This document shows positions 36,288 to 44,122 of a stretch of 64,000 bases of DNA, in pieces; position 1 is the stretch's first letter, and each line of letters starts with the position of its first letter. Under the pieces are notes generated by a model that worked only from the letters and a program-made list of their open reading frames with translations, was not told where the DNA came from and did no database searches. Source of the stretch: Streptomyces sp. NBC_00569 (GTDB lineage: Bacteria; Actinomycetota; Actinomycetes; Streptomycetales; Streptomycetaceae); the NCBI RefSeq assembly GCF_036345255.1, contig NZ_CP107783.1, positions 4,265,501 to 4,329,500 of the forward strand, given 5' to 3'. The position numbers and the translations under genes are program-made.

Positions 36288-37937
36288 GTGACCTTGCAGG
36301 ACACCGAACTGCTCGCCAGGGCCGAGGCCTGGCGGGCCGAGGACCCCGACCCGGAGACCCGCGAGGAGCTGGCGAAGCTCATCGGGAGCGCCGACACCAA
36401 GGCGCTCGCCGAGCGCTTCGCCGGCACGCTCCAGTTCGGCACCGCGGGTCTGCGCGGTGAGCTCGGCGCGGGCCCCATGCGGATGAACCGCTCCGTGGTC
36501 ATCCGCGCGGCGGCGGGCCTCGCCGCGTATCTCAAGGGCAAGGGCGAGGCGGGCGGGCTCGTCGTCGTCGGATACGACGCGCGCCACAAGTCGGCGGACT
36601 TCGCGCGGGACACGGCGGCCGTCATGACGGGCGCCGGCCTGCGCGCCGCGGTGCTGCCGCGCCCGCTGCCCACCCCGGTCCTCGCCTTCGCCATACGGCA
36701 CCTGGGCGCGGTCGCGGGCGTGGAGGTCACGGCCAGCCACAACCCGCCCCGCGACAACGGCTACAAGGTCTACCTCGGCGACGGCTCCCAGATCGTGCCG
36801 CCCGCGGACGCCGAGATCGCGGCCGAGATCGCGGCGATCCGCACCCTCCACGACGTACCCCGCCCGGACTCCGGCTGGGAAACGCTCGACGAGGACGTCC
36901 TGGAGGCCTACCTGGCCCGCACGGACGCGGTCCTGGCCCCGGACTCCCCCCGCACGGCGCGCACGGTCTACACGGCCATGCACGGCGTCGGCAAGGACAC
37001 CCTGCTCGCCGCGTTCGCACGAGCGGGCTTCCCCGAGCCCGTCCTCGTGGCCGAGCAGGCGGACCCGGACCCGGACTTCCCGACGGTGGCGTTCCCGAAC
37101 CCGGAGGAACCGGGCGCGATGGACCTGTCCTTCGCGGCGGCCCGGACCGCGGACCCCGACCTGATCATCGCGAACGACCCGGACGCGGACCGCTGCGCAG
37201 TCGCCGTGAAGGACGGCGAAGACTGGCGGATGCTGCGAGGCGACGAGGTGGGCGCACTGCTGGCGGCCCACCTGGTGGCGCGCGGGGCGAGGGGCGTTTT
37301 CGCGGAGTCGATCGTGTCGTCCTCGCTCCTGGGCCGGATCGCCGAAAAGGCGGGCCTCCCCTACGAAGAGACCCTGACGGGCTTCAAGTGGATCGCCCGG
37401 GTGGACGGCCTGCGCTACGGCTACGAGGAGGCGCTCGGCTACTGCGTGGACCCCGAGGGCGTACGGGACAAGGACGGCATCACGGCGGCGCTGCTGGTCA
37501 CCGAGCTGGCGTCGACACTCAAGGAACAGGGCCGCACCCTGCTGGACGCGCTGGACGACCTGGCGGTGGCGCACGGCCTGCACGCGACGGACCAGCTGTC
37601 GGTACGGGTGGACGACCTCGCGATCATCACCAAGGCGATGGCCGCGCTCCGCGAAGCACCGCCGGCCGAACTGGCAGGCCTGCGGGTGGCGCGGGCGGAG
37701 GACCTCACCCAGGGCACGGCCACACTCCCGCCGACGGACGGCCTGCGCTACACGCTGGACGGCGAGTACCGGGCCCGGGTCATCGTCCGCCCGAGCGGCA
37801 CGGAGCCCAAGCTCAAGTGCTACCTGGAAGCGGTGATCCCGGTGGAAGCGCACTCAGACCTCGCGTCGGCCCGAGCAGAGGGCACACGGGTACTGGACGC
37901 GATCAAGCGGGACCTGTCGGCGGCGGCCGGAATCTGA
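36288..37937 (+). CDS. Phosphosugar mutase, probably phosphopentomutase (PGM2-like)
   Basis: A 549-residue alpha-D-phosphohexomutase-superfamily enzyme. The catalytic serine loop is TASHNPP (Ser150), the metal loop NDPDADR (about 300), the sugar-binding loop GFKWIA and the phosphate loop RPSGTEPKLK. The family contains phosphoglucomutases, phosphomannomutases and PGM2-type phosphopentomutases. The operon position after purine nucleoside phosphorylase, with deoC 1.3 kb downstream, argues that it converts (deoxy)ribose-1-phosphate to the 5-phosphate. GTG start at 36288. Confidence 0.88.
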   Translation: MTLQDTELLARAEAWRAEDPDPETREELAKLIGSADTKALAERFAGTLQFGTAGLRGELGAGPMRMNRSVVIRAAAGLAAYLKGKGEAGGLVVVGYDARHKSADFARDTAAVMTGAGLRAAVLPRPLPTPVLAFAIRHLGAVAGVEVTASHNPPRDNGYKVYLGDGSQIVPPADAEIAAEIAAIRTLHDVPRPDSGWETLDEDVLEAYLARTDAVLAPDSPRTARTVYTAMHGVGKDTLLAAFARAGFPEPVLVAEQADPDPDFPTVAFPNPEEPGAMDLSFAAARTADPDLIIANDPDADRCAVAVKDGEDWRMLRGDEVGALLAAHLVARGARGVFAESIVSSSLLGRIAEKAGLPYEETLTGFKWIARVDGLRYGYEEALGYCVDPEGVRDKDGITAALLVTELASTLKEQGRTLLDALDDLAVAHGLHATDQLSVRVDDLAIITKAMAALREAPPAELAGLRVARAEDLTQGTATLPPTDGLRYTLDGEYRARVIVRPSGTEPKLKCYLEAVIPVEAHSDLASARAEGTRVLDAIKRDLSAAAGI

Positions 37938-37950
37938 AACAGGGCAGACA

Positions 37951-37982
37951 AAAGGCCGGGGTCGAGAGCGACCCCGGCCTTT
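37951..37982. terminator. Bidirectional terminator after the mutase gene
   Basis: A perfect 14-bp stem, AAAGGCCGGGGTCG (37951-37964) with its complement at 37969-37982, and a loop AGAG. It is flanked by A and T runs on both strands and sits between convergent stops at 37937 and 37996. Confidence 0.93.
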
Positions 37983-37995
37983 CCCGTCCCTGAGC

Positions 37996-38619
37996 TCAAC
38001 CGATCACAAGCAGAATGGCCATCAGAACCGCGCCCACGACCGCGGGCGCAATGATCTCGTAGGACCAGCGGACCGAAGGCTCGCCCTGCGCGGACGGCTT
38101 GTCGGCGCGGTCCCGGGCCAGCTCGCGGATCTCGTCCAGCGACTGATCGCCGGCGGCCTTGCGGGGCACGAAATCGGCGGCCCCGTCGAGGCCCCTGCCC
38201 TTACGTCCACCCGTGCGGCGATTGGCCTTCTTACGAGCGCGCATGGAGACGGGAATGGCCCAGAGCTGGTACTTGTCGCCGCCCTCGGTGAAGACCTCGC
38301 TGGAGTAGCTGGCACGCAGATCGGCGACGGACGCCCAGGGCAGGGTGATCACACGGAACGGATTACGGACGCGCAGCCGGTCCTCATTCGCGTACACCGC
38401 GGGCCGGATCGTGAAAGCCACGACGAGCGGCACGACGAGAAGCAGCCCTGCGACGGCCAGCCAGGCGGTGCGGGCGTCGCCGTTGACCAGGGCGTCGAAA
38501 CCGAGCCAGGCCCCCATCACGAGCAGCAGGACGCCACCTGCGATACCGGCGGGAGAACGGTAGGCCCGCTCCGCCGCCACGGGTTCCGTGACGGAGGGCT
38601 GGGAGTCCGGGGTCTTCAT
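37996..38619 (-). CDS. PH-domain membrane protein
   Basis: A 207-residue protein with two N-terminal membrane helices (IAGGVLLLVMGAWLGFDALV, WLAVAGLLLVVPLVVAFTI). A bacterial PH-like domain follows (about 72-125, VYANEDRLRVRNPFRVITLPWASVADLRASYSSEVFT), then a charged linker and a C-terminal helix (EIIAPAVVGAVLMAILLVIG). Such bPH proteins are common in actinobacterial membranes and mostly uncharacterised. The start MKTPDSQPSV is at 38619; the longer frame runs into the repeat region and is not credible. Confidence 0.85.
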   Translation of the reverse strand: MKTPDSQPSVTEPVAAERAYRSPAGIAGGVLLLVMGAWLGFDALVNGDARTAWLAVAGLLLVVPLVVAFTIRPAVYANEDRLRVRNPFRVITLPWASVADLRASYSSEVFTEGGDKYQLWAIPVSMRARKKANRRTGGRKGRGLDGAADFVPRKAAGDQSLDEIRELARDRADKPSAQGEPSVRWSYEIIAPAVVGAVLMAILLVIG

Positions 38620-38803
38620 ACACCGATGATGCCTGAAGCCGGGAAGAACGTTGATTACGTCCTGAGAACAACCACAGAGCCCGGAACCCCCACCGCCGAT
38701 CAGCAGCGCACAAGAAGCGCCCCCAGGACCGACAGCCCCCACCGAACGGACAGCCGCGCACAAAACGCGACCCGAGGACCGGCAGCCCCACCGCGCGGGG
38801 ACA

Positions 38804-38933
38804 GCCGCATACGAGACGGGAGGGGACGCGGGGGCATGTGCGCGCGCAGCCACCAGCACCACGTACAGGCAATCAGCTCGCCGACGTGCACCCGTAGAAC
38901 AGCGAGCACGTACATGCCCCCGCGTCCCCGCAC
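38804..38933. repeat. Intergenic repeat element, copy 2
   Basis: 127/130 identical to 24611-24740, same orientation. The inner 108-bp unit (38822-38929) has perfect 18-bp terminal inverted repeats, GGGGACGCGGGGGCATGT at 38822-38839 and its exact complement at 38912-38929. The difference from copy 1 in the right arm breaks pairing there, so this copy has the intact ends. Confidence 0.92.
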
Positions 38934-39132
38934 CCGAAAACGAACCTGAGCAGGCACCGACCTGGCACCCGAGACGCACATCACCCGCACCCAGCCGCCC
39001 TCAAAGAAACGCACCCGAGCAGCCCACCAAGCAGACACCCAAAACCGCACCTCAGCAGTACCGACCGACCCCGGCACCCAAATCCGCACCCGAGCAGCCC
39101 GCCCCGCACCCCGCACCAAACCACCCCCACAC

Positions 39133-39166
39133 ACCCGCACCCGCACCCGCACCCGCACCCGCACCC
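39133..39166. repeat. ACCCGC hexamer microsatellite
   Basis: Five full ACCCGC units and a partial sixth (ACCC) in perfect tandem. It lies about 60 bp upstream of the deoC operator. Likely formed by polymerase slippage and expected to vary in length between isolates. Confidence 0.9.
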
Positions 39167-39227
39167 AAGGGCACCGCCACCCGCCCCCGCGAGAGACCCA
39201 CCACTCACCCCTCCCCCTGTACAGCAG

Positions 39228-39246
39228 CTACGCGCGTAGATATGCT
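39228..39246 (+). promoter_or_regulatory. Nucleoside operator and -10 element of deoC
   Basis: CTACGCGCGTAG at 39228-39239 abuts a -10-like TATGCT (39241-39246). Six bases later is the GTG start at 39253, so the mRNA is probably leaderless. A repressor on this site would occlude the -10. Confidence 0.75.
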
Positions 39247-39252
39247 CCCCTC

Positions 39253-40209
39253 GTGACCATGCCCACTGCACCCGCACCCGCATTCGCCGACGCGGTCGCC
39301 TCGGACCGTTCGCTGCGTCGCTTCCTTCACGGGCTGCCCGGCGTCGACACGGTCGGCCTGGAGGCTCGCGCCGCGTCCCTCGGCACGCGGTCGATCAAGA
39401 CGACGGCCAAGGCGTACGCCATCGACCTGGCGATCTCGATGATCGACCTGACGACCCTCGAAGGCGCCGACACCGCCGGCAAGGTCCGCGCGCTCGGCGC
39501 GAAGGCCGTGCACCCGGACCCCACCGACCGTACGACTCCGCGCACAGCCGCCGTCTGCGTCTATCCGGACATGGTGGCGACGGCCAAGGAGGCCGTGGCC
39601 GGGAGCGACGTGAAGGTCGCCTCCGTGGCCACCGCCTTCCCGGCGGGCCGCGCCGCCCTGGAGGTGAAGCTCGGGGACGTCCGCGAGGCGGTCGCCGCCG
39701 GAGCCGACGAGATCGACATGGTCATCGACCGCGGAGCGTTCCTCGCGGGCCACTACCTCAAGGTGTACGAGGAGATCGTCGCCGTGAAGGAGGCCTCGGG
39801 CGCCGCGCGCCTCAAGGTCATCTTCGAGACGGGCGAGCTGTCGACGTACGACAACATCCGGCGTGCGAGCTGGCTGGGCATGATGGCCGGGGCGGACTTC
39901 ATCAAGACGTCGACCGGCAAGGTCGGGGTGAACGCCACCCCGGCGAACACCCTGCTCATGCTGGAGGCGGTGCGTGACTTCCGCGCCCAGACGGGCGTAC
40001 AGGTAGGTGTGAAGCCCGCCGGAGGCATCCGTACGACCAAGGACGCGATCAAGTTCCTCGTGCTGGTCAACGAGACCGCCGGCAGCGACTGGCTGGACAA
40101 CCACTGGTTCCGCTTCGGCGCTTCGAGCCTGCTCAACGACCTGCTGATGCAGCGCCAGAAGCTGAGCACCGGCCGCTACTCCGGCCCCGACTACGTCACG
40201 GTGGACTGA
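39253..40209 (+). CDS. deoC: Deoxyribose-phosphate aldolase
   Basis: A 318-residue class I aldolase splitting 2-deoxyribose-5-phosphate to acetaldehyde and glyceraldehyde-3-phosphate. The Schiff-base lysine lies in DFIKTSTGKVG and the proton-relay lysine in VGVKPAGGIRT. DEIDMVIDRGAFLAG and LKVIFETGEL are typical. It is about 60-100 residues longer than E. coli DeoC, matching the long actinobacterial/animal form. The GTG at 39253 fits the leaderless promoter; ATG at 39259 is the alternative. Two aldehyde dehydrogenase genes follow at once and could remove the acetaldehyde. Confidence 0.95.
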   Translation: MTMPTAPAPAFADAVASDRSLRRFLHGLPGVDTVGLEARAASLGTRSIKTTAKAYAIDLAISMIDLTTLEGADTAGKVRALGAKAVHPDPTDRTTPRTAAVCVYPDMVATAKEAVAGSDVKVASVATAFPAGRAALEVKLGDVREAVAAGADEIDMVIDRGAFLAGHYLKVYEEIVAVKEASGAARLKVIFETGELSTYDNIRRASWLGMMAGADFIKTSTGKVGVNATPANTLLMLEAVRDFRAQTGVQVGVKPAGGIRTTKDAIKFLVLVNETAGSDWLDNHWFRFGASSLLNDLLMQRQKLSTGRYSGPDYVTVD

Positions 40210-40212
40210 CCC

Positions 40213-41643
40213 ATGACTTTTGAGTACGCACCCGCACCGGAGTCCCGCTCCGTCGTCGACATCGCGCCCAGCTACGGCCTGTTCATCGACGGCGAGTTCG
40301 TCGAGGCGGCCGACGGCAAGGTCTTCAAGACGGTCAGCCCGTCCACGGAGGAGGTCCTCTCCGAGATCGCCCAGGCGGGCGAGGCGGACGTGGACCGCGC
40401 GGTGAAGGCGGCCCGCAAGGCGTTCGAGAAGTGGTCGGCGCTGCCGGGCGCGGAGCGCGCGAAGTACCTGTTCCGGATCGCGCGGATCATCCAGGAGCGC
40501 AGCCGCGAGCTCGCGGTCCTGGAGACGCTGGACAACGGCAAGCCGATCAAGGAGACGCGCGACGCGGACCTCCCGCTGGTGGCGGCGCACTTCTTCTACT
40601 ACGCGGGCTGGGCGGACAAGCTCGGCCACGCGGGCTTCGGCCCGGACCCGGCGCCGCTGGGCGTCGCGGGCCAGGTCATCCCGTGGAACTTCCCGCTGCT
40701 GATGCTGGCGTGGAAGATCGCCCCGGCGCTGGCGACGGGCAACACGGTCGTCCTGAAGCCGGCCGAGACGACCCCGCTGTCCGCGCTCTTCTTCGCGGAC
40801 ATCTGCCGCCAGGCGGGCCTGCCCAAGGGTGTGGTGAACATCCTCCCGGGCTACGGCGACGCGGGCGCGGCGCTCACGGCGCACCCCGACGTGAACAAGG
40901 TGGCGTTCACCGGCTCCACCGCGGTGGGCAAGGCGATCGCCCGCCAGGTGGCCGGCACCGACAAGAAGGTCACGCTCGAACTGGGCGGCAAGGGCGCGAA
41001 CATCGTCTTCGACGACGCGCCCGTCGACCAGGCGGTCGAGGGCATCGTCACGGGCATCTTCTTCAACCAGGGCCAGGTCTGCTGCGCGGGCTCACGCCTC
41101 CTGGTCCAGGAGTCGGTGGCCGACGAGGTGCTGGACGCGCTGAAACGCCGCCTCACCACCCTCCGCCTGGGCGACCCGCTGGACAAGAACACCGACATCG
41201 GCGCGATCAACTCCGCGGAGCAGCTCGCGAGGATCAAGGCGCTCGCGGACACCGGCGAGGCCGAGGGCGCGGAGCGCTGGTCGGCGCCGTGCGAACTCCC
41301 GGACAGCGGCTACTGGTTCGCGCCGACGCTCTTCACGAACGTCACGCAGGCGCACACGATCGCGCGGGACGAGATCTTCGGCCCGGTGCTGTCCGTCCTC
41401 ACGTTCCGCACTCCGGAGGAGGCGGTGGCGAAGGCGAACAACACGCAGTACGGGCTCTCGGCCGGCATCTGGACGGAGAAGGGCTCGCGCATCCTCTCGG
41501 TCGCGAACAAGCTCCGGGCGGGCGTCGTCTGGGCCAACACGTTCAACAAGTTCGACCCGACCTCGCCGTTCGGCGGCTACAAGGAGTCGGGTCACGGCCG
41601 CGAGGGCGGCCGCCACGGCCTGGAGGCATACCTCGATGTCTGA
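40213..41643 (+). CDS. Aldehyde dehydrogenase, catalytically complete
   Basis: A 476-residue NAD-dependent ALDH. The catalytic cysteine is in NQGQVCCAGSRL, the general-base glutamate in LELGGKGANIVF, and the cofactor-binding segment is PWNFPLLMLAWKIAPALATGNTVVLKPAE. It starts 3 bp after the deoC stop and overlaps the next ALDH-like gene by 8 bases, so the three are one operon. The likely substrate is acetaldehyde from DeoC. Together with the next gene it matches the two-domain layout of ALDH16. Confidence 0.93.
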   Translation: MTFEYAPAPESRSVVDIAPSYGLFIDGEFVEAADGKVFKTVSPSTEEVLSEIAQAGEADVDRAVKAARKAFEKWSALPGAERAKYLFRIARIIQERSRELAVLETLDNGKPIKETRDADLPLVAAHFFYYAGWADKLGHAGFGPDPAPLGVAGQVIPWNFPLLMLAWKIAPALATGNTVVLKPAETTPLSALFFADICRQAGLPKGVVNILPGYGDAGAALTAHPDVNKVAFTGSTAVGKAIARQVAGTDKKVTLELGGKGANIVFDDAPVDQAVEGIVTGIFFNQGQVCCAGSRLLVQESVADEVLDALKRRLTTLRLGDPLDKNTDIGAINSAEQLARIKALADTGEAEGAERWSAPCELPDSGYWFAPTLFTNVTQAHTIARDEIFGPVLSVLTFRTPEEAVAKANNTQYGLSAGIWTEKGSRILSVANKLRAGVVWANTFNKFDPTSPFGGYKESGHGREGGRHGLEAYLDV

Positions 41644-42526
41644 GCGACTCACAGTCCTGAAGACCTACAAGCTGTACGTGGGCGGGAAGTTCCCGCGTTC
41701 CGAGAGCGGCCGGGTGTACAAGGTGTCGGACTCGAAGGGCAAGTGGCTGGCGAACGCCCCGCTGTCGTCCCGCAAGGACGCGCGTGACGCCGTGGTGGCG
41801 GCGCGCAAGGCGTTCGGTGGCTGGGCGGGCGCGACGGCGTACAACCGCGGGCAGGTGCTCTACCGCGTGGCGGAGATGCTGGAGGGCCGCCGCGACCAGT
41901 TCGTGCGGGAGGTGGCGGACGCCGAGGGCCTGTCGAAGTCCAAGGCCGCGGCCGTCGTGGACGCGGCGATCGACAGGTGGGTCTGGTACGCGGGCTGGAC
42001 GGACAAGATCGGCCAGGTCGTCGGCGGGGCGAACCCGGTCGCGGGCCCGTTCTTCAACCTGTCCACGCCCGAGCCGACCGGCGTGGTGGCCGTGCTGGCC
42101 CCGCAGAAGTCGTCGTTCCTGGGCCTTGTCTCGGTGATCGCCCCGGTGATCGCGACGGGCAACACGGCCGTGGTGATCGCGAGCGAGACGTCCCCGCTGC
42201 CCGCGCTGTCGCTCGGCGAGGTGCTCGCCACGTCCGACGTGCCGGGCGGTGTCGTGAACGTCCTGTCCGGCAGGACGGCGGAGATCGCCGCGCCGCTGGC
42301 CGCGCACCAGGACGTGAACGCGATCGACCTGACGGGCGCGGACGCAGATCTGGCCCGCGACCTGGAGATCGCTGCGGCGGACAACCTGAAGCGCGTGCGC
42401 CGTCCCCAGGCTGTGGACACGGACTGGACGACGGACCCCGGCACGGACCGGCTCACGTCGTTCCTCGAGACCAAGACGGTGTGGCACCCGACGGGTTCGC
42501 TCGGCGCCTCGGGCTCTTCGTACTAG
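41636..42526 (+). CDS. Truncated ALDH-like protein lacking the catalytic domain
   Basis: A 296-residue ALDH-fold protein with the N-terminal cofactor-binding region (YKLYVGGKFPRSESGR, PTGVVAVLAPQKSSFLGLVSVIAPVIATGNTAVVIASE). It skips from DNLKRVRRP straight to a C-terminal tail, FLETKTVWHPTG, like the ends of full-length ALDHs. The catalytic cysteine and the whole catalytic domain are missing. It overlaps the active ALDH gene by 8 bp (ATGTCTGA) in the -1 frame. It resembles the inactive second domain of ALDH16 and is probably a structural or regulatory partner of the first ALDH. Confidence 0.85.
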   Translation: MSERLTVLKTYKLYVGGKFPRSESGRVYKVSDSKGKWLANAPLSSRKDARDAVVAARKAFGGWAGATAYNRGQVLYRVAEMLEGRRDQFVREVADAEGLSKSKAAAVVDAAIDRWVWYAGWTDKIGQVVGGANPVAGPFFNLSTPEPTGVVAVLAPQKSSFLGLVSVIAPVIATGNTAVVIASETSPLPALSLGEVLATSDVPGGVVNVLSGRTAEIAAPLAAHQDVNAIDLTGADADLARDLEIAAADNLKRVRRPQAVDTDWTTDPGTDRLTSFLETKTVWHPTGSLGASGSSY

Positions 42527-42560
42527 GCCGGAAGCCGAAGCCGGACCCGGCCCGAAACCC

Positions 42561-42600
42561 GAAACCCCGGCCCTCCTCCGTCCAGGAGGGCCGGGGTTTC
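42561..42600. terminator. Terminator of the deoC-ALDH operon
   Basis: A perfect 17-bp stem (42561-42577 with 42584-42600), 6-nt loop, with GAAA and TTTC at the outer ends. It serves the plus-strand operon and possibly the opposing gene ending at 42755. Confidence 0.93.
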
Positions 42601-42754
42601 GTCATGCGGTCGAGGCCGAGGCCGAACTCCCAGGTGGGGTCGCCCTTGTGGGCGGCGCCCAGCCCGTGGTGCTGACAGTTCGGGTAACGGCCCGTACTCG
42701 TCAGGTAGTTCATCTCCGGGGCCGGCGAGGCCGGCCCGGTCCGGACGAGAGGCC

Positions 42755-43171
42755 CTAGCCCGGGAGCAGGGAGCTGGCCGGTCCGACCAGGGGGAGGTCG
42801 GCGAGGGCGCCGCCCCTGGCCACGGGACCGGTCGCGGCGGCCGTGGTCACCGGCTTGAAGTCGGCGACCTGGGTGCCGACCACGTTGTCGAGCGGATCGA
42901 CCCCGGTACCGGAGAGCGGGTTGAGCTTCAGGTGCTTGACCGGGGCGAGACCCCCGTTCGCGGCGGTCGTGAGCGCCCCCGCCACCGCTCCCCCGGCCGC
43001 CGCCGTGTCGAGGTCGCCGACCGGCGAGGCGAGCGGCGCGGAGGCGGGCTCCGCAGCGCCGGCGCTCACCGCACCCCCGCCGAGCGCCGCCCCCGCGGCG
43101 GTGAGGGTGAGCCCCGCGCGCAGCACCGCACGCTGGGCCGCCGAGGACTTCTTCGCTGAGTGTCGTGCCAT
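42755..43171 (-). CDS. Small secreted alanine/glycine-rich protein
   Basis: A 138-residue exported protein. The signal peptide is RAVLRAGLTLTAAGAALGGGAVSAGAAEPA. The mature part is low-complexity, Ala/Gly/Pro/Leu-rich (AAAGGAVAGALTTAANG, VKHLKLNPLSGTGVDPLDN). There is no cysteine pair, sortase motif or membrane anchor. In style it resembles the secreted protein at 49000 (both end with LPxG-like residues and have DP...L segments) but they are not clearly homologous. It is divergent from uridine kinase. Confidence 0.72.
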   Translation of the reverse strand: MARHSAKKSSAAQRAVLRAGLTLTAAGAALGGGAVSAGAAEPASAPLASPVGDLDTAAAGGAVAGALTTAANGGLAPVKHLKLNPLSGTGVDPLDNVVGTQVADFKPVTTAAATGPVARGGALADLPLVGPASSLLPG

Positions 43172-43326
43172 GAAGTGCCGCCCGTTTCCGGTACCGGCGG
43201 CCGGTTGGTCCGCCGCCGCAGATCGAGTAATCGTACGCGTACGCAGAGTAGTTGAGGCGCGGCTGTGCCACAAAGGCCGACCCGCAGGGTCCACCGGGGG
43301 CGGAGGATGCAGCACACTGGTGTCTC

Positions 43327-43962
43327 GTGAGTTCCCATCCCTCGATACCGACCCGGGTCGTCCTGCTGGCAGGCCCTTCCGGCTCCGGCAAGTCGTCGTT
43401 CGCGTCCCGCTCCGGGCTCCCCGTGCTGTGCCTGGACGACTTCTACAAGGAGAGCGACGATCCGACGCTGCCGCAGGTGCCGGGCAGCTCGGACATCGAC
43501 TGGGACTCTCCCCGCTCCTGGGACACGGAGGTGGCCGTCGCCGCGATCGCGGAGCTGTGCCGCACGGGCCGCACCCGCGTTCCCGTCTACGACATCGCGA
43601 CCAGCTCGCGGGTGGGCGAGGAGACGCTCGACATCGAGCGCACGCCGCTGTTCATCGCGGAGGGCATCTTCGCCGCGGACATCGTGGAGCGCTGCCGGGA
43701 CCTCGGCCTGCTCGCCGACGCGCTGTGCCTGCGCGGCCGCCCGTCCACGACGTTCCGCCGCCGGCTCCTGCGGGACCTCAGGGAGGGCCGCAAGTCCGTG
43801 CCGTTCCTGCTGCGCCGCGGCTGGCGCCTGATGCGCGCGGAGCGCGGCATCGTGGCGCGCCAGACGGCGCTCGGCGCGCACGCGTGCGGCAAGGAGGAGG
43901 CACTCGGCCGCCTCGCCGCGGCCGCCGCGGGCCGTTGCGTGAAGGCCCGCGCCGAGGCGTGA
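43327..43962 (+). CDS. udk: Uridine kinase
   Basis: A 211-residue P-loop kinase that phosphorylates uridine (and usually cytidine) to the monophosphate. Walker A is LAGPSGSGKSS (about residues 15-22). LDDFYKESDD is the family's substrate-binding motif, and FIAEGIFAADIVE is the following strand. The GTG at 43327 starts the recognisable sequence (SSHPSIPTRVVLLAGPSG). It fits the nucleoside-salvage theme of the surrounding region. The intergenic region ahead has a different palindrome, CGTACGCGTACG at 43232-43243, not the operator found at the other nucleoside genes. Confidence 0.9.
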   Translation: MSSHPSIPTRVVLLAGPSGSGKSSFASRSGLPVLCLDDFYKESDDPTLPQVPGSSDIDWDSPRSWDTEVAVAAIAELCRTGRTRVPVYDIATSSRVGEETLDIERTPLFIAEGIFAADIVERCRDLGLLADALCLRGRPSTTFRRRLLRDLREGRKSVPFLLRRGWRLMRAERGIVARQTALGAHACGKEEALGRLAAAAAGRCVKARAEA

Positions 43963-43992
43963 GCGGCCCGCGCATCCCGTACGCATGAGAAA

Positions 43993-44027
43993 CGGGACCG
44001 GAGAGACCCCCCGGCCCTCCGGTCCCG
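43993..44027. terminator. Hairpin between udk and sigQ
   Basis: CGGGACCGGAG (43993-44003) pairs with CTCCGGTCCCG (44017-44027), 11 bp, with a 13-nt loop. It lies between two convergent genes. Confidence 0.8.
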
Positions 44028-44122
44028 CTTCGTTCCCCCGTGAAGATCCCCCATGATCCCCCCGGTACCGCTCCCCCGTACCACCGTCGCGTCCCCCCGG
44101 AGCGACGGCCCGCCCCCTGCCT

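Larger units (their letters stand above)
38620..39252. other. 633-bp repeat-rich intergenic region before deoC
   Basis: It contains two tandem imperfect copies of a roughly 50-bp unit (about 38707-38803, GGACCGRCAGCCCC core), the 130-bp repeat copy 2 (38804-38933), a run of CACCCG/GAGCAGCC-type short repeats (38941-39120), and an ACCCGC hexamer array (39133-39166). At its end lie the deoC operator and promoter. No credible protein-coding gene was found. Confidence 0.65.

Noticed and set aside
39133..39166. Possible CRISPR array in the repeat-rich DNA before deoC
   Set aside because: The repeats are contiguous 6-bp units and degenerate short repeats without regularly sized unique spacers, and no cas genes are present.
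43232..43243. CGTACGCGTACG palindrome before uridine kinase as a member of the nucleoside operator set
   Set aside because: It differs from CTACGCGCGTAG in the core order of bases and lies about 85 bp from the start. It could be a separate site but should not be counted with the six.
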